This document shows, in pieces, positions 1 to 7,377 of a stretch of DNA of 38,560 nt. Each line of letters opens with the position of its first letter. Positions within the stretch are counted from its first letter, which is position 1. The notes below the pieces were generated by a model. It did not search any database, was not told the origin of the DNA, and saw nothing but the letters and a program-made list of their open reading frames with translations. A program made the translations under genes and the position numbers. Origin of the DNA: CAZMLC01 sp964567125 (lineage in GTDB: Bacteria > Verrucomicrobiota > Kiritimatiellia > RFP12 > UBA1067); assembly GCA_964567125.1 (NCBI GenBank), contig CAZMLC010000017.1, positions 1 through 38,560 on the forward strand, written 5' to 3'.

Positions 1-1358
1 GTGGTGAAGAGGTTGGGATAGGTGCGCTCGAGGCCGTCCGGCACGTGGGCATCGTGGATGCCGAGCCAGAGGTGATGCTTCATGGCGGTCTCGGCGAGGT
101 GACGCAGCCAATCGGTATCCGCAGCCTGACCGTAGCGCACAAAGCCCGGCTTGAGTCCGGCCAGCCCCCACTCCTGATAGGTGGTGAAGAGTTTGTCGAG
201 GTCGTGCGCTGCCAGCACGTTGCCGTGCATGTAGAGGCAGATGCCCATGTTATGCGCCTTGGCGTAGCGCACCAGCTCGGGCATATCCAGATCGACCACG
301 GTGTGGAAGTTTTTCCAGTCGGGACGGTACGGCACTTTGCCCTTGGCGACCTTGAAGGGATCGGCATAGGTGTTGGCGACCCAGGTGGTTTCGTTGGACC
401 AGCTCGGGTTGGTCTTTAAAAACAGTTCGCGCTCCTTGTCCGTCCACGGCCACTCGGTTCCGTACCAGCCCCAGTCGAGCTGCAAATATTTAAAGCCATT
501 GGTCGAGGCCACATCGATCACGCGTTTGAGATCCGGCATGGTCAACATGCAGTTGTAGTGGTCCGAGATGGTCAGGCCCGGCTGAATCCAAGAGGTATCC
601 TGCACAGGCGGCGGATTGAGATTGAGCGCGAGATAGGCATGCTCGATCAGCTGCGCCTCGCTCTTGCCCACGATCCAGGCCCGCCACGGTGTATGAAATG
701 CCTGTTCGCCCTGCGCCTTGCCCATGAGGGTCACGCCGATCCGCTGATCGCCGAGCTTCTTGACGCGGCAGCGGGGATAGCTGACAACAAAGGCCTCGAC
801 CATGGAGAGGTAGCGTCCATCAGCCAGAGCGACAGTAAAGGGCGTCATGCTCTGCGCAGGGATTTTATCATACGCAAGCGGCTGCTGCGGGAAGGTATCC
901 TCGGTACCGGCAATCGCGAAGGCGGCGCTGTCCGCAGGCAGCGTGAAACTCGTCTTTTCGCTGCGCAGCTGCCACGGCTGGCGGATGTAGTAACGCAGAG
1001 CAAAACCTTCGTTGTAGACGCGGAATTCAACGTCGTAGAGGTCGCCTTGGAGAATCAGCTTGCGATACTGATCCGGCACAATCGAACGTTCGCCCCAGAC
1101 CTGTCTCCACTGCGAATGATTCTCGCCTTTTTCACGGCGTTTAACTTTGAAGCCGTTCGTGACGGCGGGCTTTGCAAAATCGAGTCCGACTTCGGATTTC
1201 TCAAGCGCCGGCTTTTCCAAATAATTGAGCGAATACCAGATGCGCCCCTCTTCGATTGCAATGGACGCCTTGACCGCGCCATCCGGTGAAACAAGTTCAT
1301 CCGCACATGCGTAGCACGCCGCAATCACGCTACTGACTCCGAACAGAAACACTTTCAT
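1..1358 (-). CDS. GH97-family glycoside hydrolase, 3' end cut by window edge
   Basis: The frame is open from an ATG at 1358 to the left edge, giving 452 residues of a family usually 640-700 long, so the C-terminus is missing. A purine-rich AGAGGGGGAAG lies just before the ATG. The N-terminus is hydrophobic and contains IAAC at 12-15, so it could be a lipoprotein or a plain exported protein. The N-terminal beta-sandwich region shows SPDG near residue 25. The link to the barrel shows DTSWIQPG (the family usually has DTSWIKPG), and later RTYPNL. GH97 enzymes cleave alpha-glucosides (inverting) or alpha-galactosides (retaining). The segment GLKPGFV has Gly where retaining members carry the nucleophile Asp, which favours the inverting type. 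The expected His-Glu before RTYPNL reads His-Asp here. It starts 14 nt after the upstream decarboxylase stop, so it is probably co-transcribed with the polyamine genes. The family call is firm; the substrate is not. Confidence 0.85.
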   Translation of the reverse strand, partial: MKVFLFGVSSVIAACYACADELVSPDGAVKASIAIEEGRIWYSLNYLEKPALEKSEVGLDFAKPAVTNGFKVKRREKGENHSQWRQVWGERSIVPDQYRKLILQGDLYDVEFRVYNEGFALRYYIRQPWQLRSEKTSFTLPADSAAFAIAGTEDTFPQQPLAYDKIPAQSMTPFTVALADGRYLSMVEAFVVSYPRCRVKKLGDQRIGVTLMGKAQGEQAFHTPWRAWIVGKSEAQLIEHAYLALNLNPPPVQDTSWIQPGLTISDHYNCMLTMPDLKRVIDVASTNGFKYLQLDWGWYGTEWPWTDKERELFLKTNPSWSNETTWVANTYADPFKVAKGKVPYRPDWKNFHTVVDLDMPELVRYAKAHNMGICLYMHGNVLAAHDLDKLFTTYQEWGLAGLKPGFVRYGQAADTDWLRHLAETAMKHHLWLGIHDAHVPDGLERTYPNLFT

Positions 1359-1372
1359 TCTTCCCCCTCTTT

Positions 1373-2542
1373 TTATAAGCGACACTTAAAATCAGCATAC
1401 CCAAATGTTTTCACCACGTTCACGATTCCATTCAGCTCGCGCACGGCCAGATTCGGCAGATGGATTCCATTGAACGTATTGGTCTTGACCATGGTGTAAT
1501 GCGCCATGTCCTCGAACATCATCCGGTCGCCAGGCTGGACAGGCGTATTGAACGACCATTCGCCGAAGACATCGCCCGCCAGGCACGACGCACCGGCCAG
1601 ACGCACGGTGAAAGGCTTTTCGCCCGGCTCAGCGCCGCAATCCGCGTCAGGCTCCGGGGCTGCCTCACCCTGCCAGCGCGCGCTGCGGAAGAGGCGCGGA
1701 CGGTACGGCATCTCCATGACATCAGGCGTATGGCAGGCGCACGAGGCATCGAGGATCGCGATCGGCACGCCGTTCTCGACCACATCGAGCACCGTGGCGA
1801 CCAGCGTACCGGCATTGAGCGCACACGCCTCGCCGGGTTCCAGATAGATCGTCTGGATATTCGGATGGCGCTGTTTAAACGCCACGAGCGTTGCGCAGAG
1901 CAGATCGATGTCGTAGCCCGGCCGCGTGATGTGGTGGCCGCCGCCGAAGTTGAACCAGGTCAGGCGGTCGAGCAGATCACCGAAGTTCGCCTCAATCGCG
2001 GCTACGGTCCGCGCGAAGGGTGCGGCATCCTGTTCACAGAGGTTGTGACAGTGCAAGCCGGTGATCGCAGGCCAGGCGTGCGCATCGAAGGTGGCGCGCC
2101 GGATGCCCAGGCGCGACTTGGCCGCGCAGGGATCATAGATCTCGGTATGGCCCTCGGAATGTTCCGGGTTGATGCGCAGACCGCAGGTGACGCGACGTCC
2201 GCAACGCACCATGACGCGTTCGAACTGCGCGAGCTGCGCAAAGGAATTGAGCGTCACGTGGTCGGTCGTGTTGAGCAGCGCCTGCATTTCCGTTTCCGAA
2301 AAGGCGGCGGCGAAGGCATGGACTTCACCGCCGAAGGCTTCGCGTCCGAGCTGCGCCTCATGCACCGAGCTGGCGCAGCAGCCATCCAATGCGGTCCGCA
2401 TCTGGTCAAAGACGTGGTACATGGAGAAGGCTTTCAGGGCCAGCAGGATCTTGCAGCCTGTTTGGCGTTTAACCTCGGACAGGATTGCCATGTTGCGCGC
2501 GATCGCAGTCCGGTCAACAACAAATGCGGGTGTGGGGATCAT
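1373..2542 (-). CDS. nspC: Carboxynorspermidine decarboxylase
   Basis: 389 residues, full length for the family. It is a PLP-dependent fold-III (alanine racemase/ornithine decarboxylase-like) enzyme that decarboxylates carboxynorspermidine or carboxyspermidine to norspermidine or spermidine in the cytoplasm. The N-terminus reads PTPAFVVD, and the PLP lysine is K37 in ALKAFS. The glycine-rich phosphate-binding stretch is FNFGGGHH. The second active-site half has CACHTPDV followed by the glutamate-rich YLEPGEA region, as in NspC rather than in lysine or ornithine decarboxylases. Its start lies 9 nt after the stop of the dehydrogenase gene, so the two consecutive pathway steps form an operon. 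The product polyamine (spermidine or norspermidine) cannot be told from sequence. Confidence 0.95.
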   Translation of the reverse strand: MIPTPAFVVDRTAIARNMAILSEVKRQTGCKILLALKAFSMYHVFDQMRTALDGCCASSVHEAQLGREAFGGEVHAFAAAFSETEMQALLNTTDHVTLNSFAQLAQFERVMVRCGRRVTCGLRINPEHSEGHTEIYDPCAAKSRLGIRRATFDAHAWPAITGLHCHNLCEQDAAPFARTVAAIEANFGDLLDRLTWFNFGGGHHITRPGYDIDLLCATLVAFKQRHPNIQTIYLEPGEACALNAGTLVATVLDVVENGVPIAILDASCACHTPDVMEMPYRPRLFRSARWQGEAAPEPDADCGAEPGEKPFTVRLAGASCLAGDVFGEWSFNTPVQPGDRMMFEDMAHYTMVKTNTFNGIHLPNLAVRELNGIVNVVKTFGYADFKCRL

Positions 2543-2551
2543 GCGTTCCTT

Positions 2552-3766
2552 TTAGACGCCGCGCGGCGCGGTGAAGACGCGTTTGCGCAACACCTTCCAC
2601 GGCAGGCCGTGCTGATTCAGCGCGGCCATGAAGGGATCAGGATCAAACTGCTCCATGTTGAAGACGCCGATGCCCTTCCATGTATTGGTCAGCATCATCA
2701 TCGCGCCGATCATGGCCGGCACGCCGGTCGTGTAGGAGATCGCCTGCGACTTCACTTCGCGATAGCACTCCTCGTGGTCGCAGACATTGTAAACAAAGGC
2801 CACTTTGTCGCGGCCCTTGGCATCTTTACCCGCGACCTGCGTGCCGATGCAGGTCTTGCCCTTGGTCAGTGGACCGAGCGACGCCGGGTCCGGCAGCAGC
2901 GCCTTGAGGAACTGCAAGGGGACAATTTCGGCCCCGTTGAAGCTGACTGGATCAATGCGCGTCATGCCCACGTTGCCGAGGACTTCGAGGTGCTTCAGAT
3001 AGTTGTCCGAGAAGCTCATCCAGAAGCGCGCCTTCTGCAAGCCGGGGATGTGCGTGCCGAGCGATTCCAGCTCCTCGTGATACATCAGGTAGATATTCAG
3101 CTTGCCCAGCTTATCGGGCATGGCAAAGGGCTTTTTGACGGAGAGCGGATTCGTCTCGATCCACTGGCCGCGCTTCCAGTAGCGGCCTTTGGCTGTGACT
3201 TCGCGGATATTGATCTCCGGATTGAAATTCGTGGCAAAGGGTTGACCGTGGCTGCCGGCATTGCAGTCGATGATATCGATCTCCTTGATGTGCGCGACCT
3301 CATGCTTCTGCAGATAGGTGGTGAAGACACTCGTGACGCCGGGATCGAAGCCGGAACCGAGCAGCGCCATGAGCCCTGCCTTTTTGAACTGCTCCTGATA
3401 GGCCCACTGCCACTTGTATTCGAACTTCGCCGTATCCAGCGGTTCATAGTTCGCGGTATCGAGATAGTTCACGCCGGCAGCCAGACAGGCGTCCATGATA
3501 TGCAGGTCCTGATACGGCAGAGCGACATTGATGACGAGCTGCGGTTTATGCTTCTTCAACAGCTTGGTCAAGGCAGGGACATCGTCGGCATCCACGGCTG
3601 CGGTTGTCACCTTCACCTGCGCATTCATCTCCTTGGCGAGGCGATCGCATTTGGATTTCGTCCGCGAAGCCAGCACGATCTCCGTAAACACCTCGGGAAC
3701 CTGTGCGCACTTATGCGCCACCACGCTCCCCACACCGCCTGCGCCGATAATCATCACCTTTGCCAT
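2552..3766 (-). CDS. Carboxynorspermidine/carboxyspermidine dehydrogenase (saccharopine dehydrogenase family)
   Basis: 404 residues. An N-terminal Rossmann motif, GAGGVG at residues 8-13, is followed by the saccharopine-dehydrogenase-like catalytic fold. The enzyme condenses aspartate semialdehyde with a diamine (putrescine or diaminopropane) and reduces the Schiff base with NAD(P)H, giving the substrate of the next gene, nspC. Segments such as NVALPYQDLHIMDACLAAG and GFDPGVTSVF match the carboxynorspermidine synthase branch rather than lysine catabolism, and the adjacent nspC settles this. A candidate ribosome site, AAAGGA, lies about 10 nt before the ATG. It is the first gene of a minus-strand operon continuing into nspC and the GH97 gene. 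Confidence 0.93.
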   Translation of the reverse strand: MAKVMIIGAGGVGSVVAHKCAQVPEVFTEIVLASRTKSKCDRLAKEMNAQVKVTTAAVDADDVPALTKLLKKHKPQLVINVALPYQDLHIMDACLAAGVNYLDTANYEPLDTAKFEYKWQWAYQEQFKKAGLMALLGSGFDPGVTSVFTTYLQKHEVAHIKEIDIIDCNAGSHGQPFATNFNPEINIREVTAKGRYWKRGQWIETNPLSVKKPFAMPDKLGKLNIYLMYHEELESLGTHIPGLQKARFWMSFSDNYLKHLEVLGNVGMTRIDPVSFNGAEIVPLQFLKALLPDPASLGPLTKGKTCIGTQVAGKDAKGRDKVAFVYNVCDHEECYREVKSQAISYTTGVPAMIGAMMMLTNTWKGIGVFNMEQFDPDPFMAALNQHGLPWKVLRKRVFTAPRGV

Positions 3767-3791
3767 AGCCTAGTTTCCTTTACTGCTTTTT

Positions 3792-3900
3792 ACGCTGGAA
3801 AATCCAGTTGCTTTTGCACTGCAAATCATTCACACTGTCTGCTCAACGACCATGGATCAAGCACCACAACCAGAAGCGCAGACGCTGGAAAAACCCAGGC
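3792..3900. repeat. Two copies of an imperfect palindrome (CTGG...CCAG) in a divergent intergenic region
   Basis: The 11-mer ACGCTGGAAAA occurs at 3792-3802 and again at 3882-3892, 90 bp apart. Each copy opens a small inverted repeat: CTGGA-AAA-TCCAG at 3795-3807, and CTGG followed by a short A-rich spacer and CCAG in the second copy. They lie between the divergent polyamine operon and the pseudouridine synthase gene. Paired operator sites for a regulator are possible, but no function can be shown. Confidence 0.35.
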
Positions 3901-3954
3901 TGTTTCGGTTCGGTCTTAGACCCGGAACGCATGTAATCTCGATCGGTAAGCGAC

Positions 3955-4725
3955 ATGACGCAAAATAGTAACAAAACAACCCCTGAACACGCAACAGCAG
4001 ATATCCCCGGAGAACGGCTGCAGAACATCCTGGCTAAACGCGGTATCGCCTCGCGACGCCATGCGGCGGAGCTGATCGCCAGCGGAGTCGTCACGGTCAA
4101 CAACGCCGTGGTCTTACTCCCCTACTTTCGCGTCGATGCGGCCACGGATGAGATCCGCGTGCGCGGCCAGCTCGTGCCGCGCGAGATCGAACGTCAGCGG
4201 ACCATTGCGCTCTACAAACCGCGCGGCCTCATCTGCAGCGCGGACAACGAACGCGGCGAGACGGTCTGCGACTTCATCAAGGCGTGCGGGATCAGCGAGC
4301 GGCTGGTGCCGGTCGGTCGGCTCGACAAAGAGAGCGAAGGCCTGCTGCTCATGTCGAACGACGGCGAGCTGACCAACATCATGACGCATCCGCGCTATGG
4401 GCACACCAAGACCTATATCGCACGCGTGGCCGGCCACATGGAGCCGGAGAAGATCGAGACGCTGCGCTCGCGCCTGGTCATCGACGATTACACCATCAAT
4501 CCGGTGGAGGTCGAAGTGCTTTCGGTGGGACGCGACCACACCCACAAGATCGCCTTTACGCTCACCGAGGGACGCAACCGCCAGATCCGCAAAATGTGCT
4601 CGCTCGCCCACTTTGTCGTGCTCAGTCTGACGCGCGTGCGTATCGGGCCCATAAAAATCTGCAACATGCAGCCAGGCGAGTGGCGTGAACTCTCCGCCGC
4701 CGAGGTTGCGCAGCTAAAACGATAA
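3955..4725 (+). CDS. RNA pseudouridine synthase, RsuA/RluB family
   Basis: 256 residues. An N-terminal S4 RNA-binding domain (about residues 20-75, with LQNILAKRGIASRRHA) precedes the catalytic domain. The catalytic aspartate lies in VGRLDKESEGLLL near residue 123, and EGRNRQIRKM is the usual late motif. It isomerises a specific uridine in ribosomal RNA; RluB (23S) and RsuA (16S) cannot be separated here without alignment. An in-frame TAA at 3934 forbids a much longer N-terminus, and the ATG at 3955 has only a weak upstream ribosome site. A small AT-rich inverted repeat (GATAAA-TAC-TTTATC, 4721-4735) overlaps the stop region. It is divergent from the polyamine operon. Confidence 0.92.
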   Translation: MTQNSNKTTPEHATADIPGERLQNILAKRGIASRRHAAELIASGVVTVNNAVVLLPYFRVDAATDEIRVRGQLVPREIERQRTIALYKPRGLICSADNERGETVCDFIKACGISERLVPVGRLDKESEGLLLMSNDGELTNIMTHPRYGHTKTYIARVAGHMEPEKIETLRSRLVIDDYTINPVEVEVLSVGRDHTHKIAFTLTEGRNRQIRKMCSLAHFVVLSLTRVRIGPIKICNMQPGEWRELSAAEVAQLKR

Positions 4726-4780
4726 ATACTTTATCTTTAACAGGTTGAGACTCAAACTGCATATGCGTATTTTCGCCAAG

Positions 4781-4798
4781 TTTTACAAAGTTGTAAAA
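4781..4798. promoter_or_regulatory. 18-bp perfect palindrome upstream of the gdhA promoter, candidate operator
   Basis: TTTTACAA-AG-TTGTAAAA is a perfect inverted repeat with 8-bp arms. It ends 15 bp before the gdhA -35 box, the usual place for an activator or repressor site. No regulator is identified. Confidence 0.5.
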
Positions 4799-4813
4799 AA
4801 TGAGCATTTTCAT

Positions 4814-4842
4814 TTGACAATTTTTGAGAGAAAAATTACCCT
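4814..4842 (+). promoter_or_regulatory. Sigma70-type promoter for gdhA
   Basis: A perfect -35 TTGACA (4814-4819) is followed after 17 bp by TACCCT (4837-4842), a weak -10. The predicted start is near 4849, giving a 5' leader of about 128 nt. Confidence 0.6.
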
Positions 4843-4848
4843 AATTCG

Positions 4849-4976
4849 CATTGCATTATTGTCGATGTTTCCGTCACAAACGGAGTGACGAAGTAACGTC
4901 GGCGCAAACTAAAGTCTGAGCCTCTGCTGGCATCAGACCAAGCATTCGGTGGATACCACCGAAGAGGAGTTGGCAC
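4849..4976 (+). promoter_or_regulatory. Structured 5' leader of gdhA
   Basis: Two clear hairpins can be drawn. The first is CGTCAC/GTGACG (4872-4877 with 4885-4890, 7-nt loop). The second is a perfect TTCGGTGG-ATA-CCACCGAA (4945-4963). The second abuts the ribosome site GAGGAG (4964-4969) before the ATG at 4977. This arrangement could gate translation. It does not match a riboswitch class I can recognise. Confidence 0.45.
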
Positions 4977-6317
4977 ATGAGTTATGTGAATCACGTGCTC
5001 GAAAACGTGCGCAAACGCAACGCAAACGAGCCGGAGTTCTTACAGGCTGTACAGGAAGTATTTGAATCGTTAGAACCCGTTATTCAAGCACGGCCTGTGC
5101 TTCAGAAGCAAAGCATTCTGGAGCGTATTGTTGAGCCGGAACGCATGATTGTGTTCCGCGTCCCCTGGGAAGATGATAAGGGAAATTTCATCGTCAACCG
5201 TGGCTTCCGCGTTGAGTTCAACAGCGCAATCGGGCCTTACAAGGGTGGTCTCCGTTTCCATCCCTCTGTCAATCAAGGCATCTTGAAGTTTCTCGGCTTC
5301 GAGCAGGTCTTTAAGAATTCGCTCACCACGCTCCCCATGGGTGGCGGCAAGGGCGGTTCCGATTTTGATCCCAAGGGCAAATCGGACCGTGAAGTGATGC
5401 GTTTCTGTCAATCCTTCATGCGCGAATTGTTCCGTCATATTGGTCCGAATACCGACGTGCCAGCAGGCGATATCGGCGTTGGCGGTCGCGAAATCGGCTT
5501 CATGTTTGGTGAATACAAGCGTCTGCGCAATGAGTTCACCGGCGTGTTGACGGGCAAAGGCCGCACCTGGGGCGGTTCGCTCATCCGTCCGGAAGCAACC
5601 GGCTACGGGTGCGTCTACTTCGCACAGGAAATGCTCAAGATGCGCAACGATGACTTCGCCGGCAAGATCTGCACGGTCTCCGGGTCAGGAAATGTCGCGC
5701 AGTACACGGTTGAGAAGCTCAATCAGCTCGGCGCGAAGGTGGTCACGCTCTCGGACTCAAATGGATCCATCTACGATGCCGATGGCATCACCGCTGAAAA
5801 ACTTGAGTACGTCATGCAGCTGAAGAACGTGAAGCGCGGACGCATCAGCGAATATGCGAAGAAGTTTAAAAAGGCCCAGTTCTTTGAAGGCAAGCGCCCG
5901 TGGTCTGTCGCGTGCGATTGCGCCTTCCCCTGCGCCACGCAGAACGAGCTCGACGGCAATGACGCCAAGCTGCTTCTGAAGAACGGATGCAAACTGGTTT
6001 CCGAAGGCGCTAACATGCCGAGCACGCCGGATGCGGTGGAGCAGTTCATCAAGGCGAAACTCATGTACGGTCCCGGCAAGGCGGCAAACGCAGGCGGCGT
6101 CGCCACGTCTGGCCTTGAGATGAGCCAGAACTCCATCCGCTTGAGCTGGACGCGCGAAGAGGTCGATCAGAAGCTGCACGGCATCATGTGTGCCATCCAC
6201 CAGCAGTGCTGGGATGCAGCGGCTGAGTTCAATCACAAGGGGAACTACGTCATGGGCGCCAACATTGCTGGCTTCATGAAGGTAGCCACCGCGATGATCG
6301 AGCAAGGTCTGGTTTAA
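4977..6317 (+). CDS. gdhA: Glutamate dehydrogenase, NADP-specific type
   Basis: 446 residues, the usual length of the hexameric bacterial NADP enzyme. It makes glutamate from 2-oxoglutarate and ammonium. The N-terminal dimerisation domain carries K89 (IGPYKGGLRFH), catalytic K125 (PMGGGKGGSDF) and D165 (VPAGDIGVGG). The nucleotide-binding domain has GSGNVA. A strong GAGGAG ribosome site fixes the start. Codon use is plainer and more uniform than in the flanking genes, as expected for a highly expressed gene. It appears to be a single-gene transcript with its own promoter and terminator. An upstream palindrome and leader hairpins suggest regulation, perhaps by nitrogen status (inference). Confidence 0.97.
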   Translation: MSYVNHVLENVRKRNANEPEFLQAVQEVFESLEPVIQARPVLQKQSILERIVEPERMIVFRVPWEDDKGNFIVNRGFRVEFNSAIGPYKGGLRFHPSVNQGILKFLGFEQVFKNSLTTLPMGGGKGGSDFDPKGKSDREVMRFCQSFMRELFRHIGPNTDVPAGDIGVGGREIGFMFGEYKRLRNEFTGVLTGKGRTWGGSLIRPEATGYGCVYFAQEMLKMRNDDFAGKICTVSGSGNVAQYTVEKLNQLGAKVVTLSDSNGSIYDADGITAEKLEYVMQLKNVKRGRISEYAKKFKKAQFFEGKRPWSVACDCAFPCATQNELDGNDAKLLLKNGCKLVSEGANMPSTPDAVEQFIKAKLMYGPGKAANAGGVATSGLEMSQNSIRLSWTREEVDQKLHGIMCAIHQQCWDAAAEFNHKGNYVMGANIAGFMKVATAMIEQGLV

Positions 6318-6340
6318 TTCAGGCTGAATCGATCACACCG

Positions 6341-6378
6341 AACTGGGGCACGTCGTACGACATGCCCCAGTTTTTTTT
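6341..6378 (+). terminator. Rho-independent terminator of gdhA
   Basis: A long stem, starting AACTGGGGCA and closing TGCCCCAGTT with one internal mismatch, is followed by eight T. It lies 24 nt after the gdhA stop. Confidence 0.9.
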
Positions 6379-6393
6379 GCGCCTGTGCGCGAC

Positions 6394-6455
6394 AAAAAAA
6401 GAACGGGATGGTGACACGGCTCTGTTGATAACAGTAACGTGCAACCATCCCGTTC
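6394..6455 (-). terminator. Long hairpin terminator on the minus strand
   Basis: GAACGGGATGGT (6401-6412) pairs perfectly with 6444-6455. Inside are a symmetric 2x2 loop, a CACG/CGTG stem (6415-6418 with 6438-6441), a 3x3 loop and CTGTT-GAT-AACAG (6422-6434). Read on the minus strand the hairpin is followed by seven T (complement of A at 6394-6400). It faces the gdhA terminator. Confidence 0.8.
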
Positions 6456-6657
6456 ATATATGTTGTAAGTCGAAAAGTATCGTCTTACACAGACAACCTC
6501 CACGCCACACCGTATGTAAATCGTGCGTTACGCGTGATACCGGTCATATGCAGTACACTGCAGCACATTCCACGGCGTCACAAAAATTAATTTATGAACG
6601 GCGCACGCATTCACGCACATACGCTTCAGCGTTATAACGCCCTTCGCATATTTAACA
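6394..6657 (-). ncRNA. Candidate structured non-coding RNA (about 264 nt)
   Basis: The 377-bp gap between the gdhA terminator and the response-regulator stop holds a complete minus-strand transcription unit without a convincing reading frame. It starts about 7 nt after a strong promoter and ends at a long terminator hairpin with seven T. Inside, hairpins include the perfect palindrome GCGTTATAACGC just after the start. A two-part stem at 6534-6581 has outer arms GTGACGCCG/CGGTATCAC and an apical TGCAG-TGTA-CTGCA. The longest ATG frame on this strand is about 30 codons without a ribosome site. It does not look like tmRNA, SRP RNA, RNase P RNA or a tRNA. Read-through 3' UTR of the upstream kinase/regulator operon is the main alternative. 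Confidence 0.5.
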
Positions 6658-6663
6658 CGTCTC

Positions 6664-6691
6664 AGTATAAGCGAATATTTGCATACGTCAA
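6664..6691 (-). promoter_or_regulatory. Strong sigma70-type promoter driving the candidate RNA
   Basis: Read on the minus strand, TTGACG (6691-6686) and TATACT (6669-6664) are separated by 16 bp. Both boxes match five of six consensus positions. No protein gene lies downstream before the terminator at 6394. Confidence 0.7.
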
Positions 6692-6756
6692 CCTACCCGT
6701 TTGGGGAGTATCGGGGAAACGTGCTGTGACAGTGAAAAATTATGCACCCAGGGGAA

Positions 6757-7377
6757 TTAAAATTTGAGCAGGTGCTTGCGCATAGCAATCGCGATCGCCT
6801 CGGAACGGCCAGAGGCCCCGAGCTTGTTGAAGATCGCGCTGAGATGGGCTTTCACGCCATCCGGGCTGATGTTCAACTGCTTGGCAATGTCGCGGTTGGT
6901 CAACCCGCGCGTCACGGAATGGAGGACTTCGAGCTGGCGTTCAGTAAACTCCACATGCGGCACATCGCAGGCGAGCTGCTGCTCGATCTCCTTCGCCACG
7001 ACGCGCTCTCCCGCATAGACCCGGCGAATCGCACGCGCAAGATCGGACTGCGAGGAGTTTTTCAGCAAGACGCCACGCGCACCGGCCTCCAGCGCCGCTG
7101 CAATATCATCCGCATCTTCAAACGTCGTCAGGATCAGCACGTGGACAGAGGGATGTTCCGCGCAGATGCGTTGCGTCGCCTCAACGCCATCGAGAACCGG
7201 CATGCGCAGATCCATGATAATCACATCGGGATGCAAGGCGCTGCAAAAGGCAATGGCCTGATCGCCATCCTCGGCTTCGCCGACAATGCAAATATCGGGC
7301 TCATACCGCAGGACCGCAGCAACGCCCATCCGCACAACCAGATGATCATCGACAATCAGCACATTGATCGGTTTCAT
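6757..7377 (-). CDS. NarL/FixJ-family response regulator
   Basis: 206 residues. The N-terminal receiver domain has the acidic pair D10-D11, phospho-acceptor D56 in IIMDLRMP, a threonine pair in LTTFED and the lysine in VLLKN. The C-terminal LuxR-type helix-turn-helix (about 140-200) reads LTNRDIAKQLNISPDGVKAH. It is a transcription factor activated by phosphorylation from the kinase encoded just upstream, whose stop overlaps this start by 4 nt (ATGA). Targets are unknown. The nearby candidate RNA promoter at 6664-6691 would be an obvious one to test, but nothing in the sequence proves a link. Confidence 0.95.
   Translation of the reverse strand: MKPINVLIVDDHLVVRMGVAAVLRYEPDICIVGEAEDGDQAIAFCSALHPDVIIMDLRMPVLDGVEATQRICAEHPSVHVLILTTFEDADDIAAALEAGARGVLLKNSSQSDLARAIRRVYAGERVVAKEIEQQLACDVPHVEFTERQLEVLHSVTRGLTNRDIAKQLNISPDGVKAHLSAIFNKLGASGRSEAIAIAMRKHLLKF

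Noticed and set aside
1460..3919. An 819-codon open frame on the plus strand opposite nspC and the dehydrogenase
   Set aside because: Its translation has no recognisable domain and is rich in Arg, His and Gly, as expected for the mirror frame of GC-rich genes; both minus-strand genes are clear enzymes.
3843..3932. A 29-codon minus-strand frame in the polyamine operon leader, ending in a basic, aromatic tail
   Set aside because: It could be a leader peptide, but it lacks a ribosome site and overlaps other frames.
3852..3968. A 38-codon plus-strand frame overlapping the pseudouridine synthase start
   Set aside because: No ribosome site and no composition signal; overlap alone is not evidence.
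6362..6637. A 91-codon plus-strand frame after gdhA
   Set aside because: It begins inside the gdhA terminator hairpin, has no ribosome site and is Cys/His/Thr-rich without any motif.
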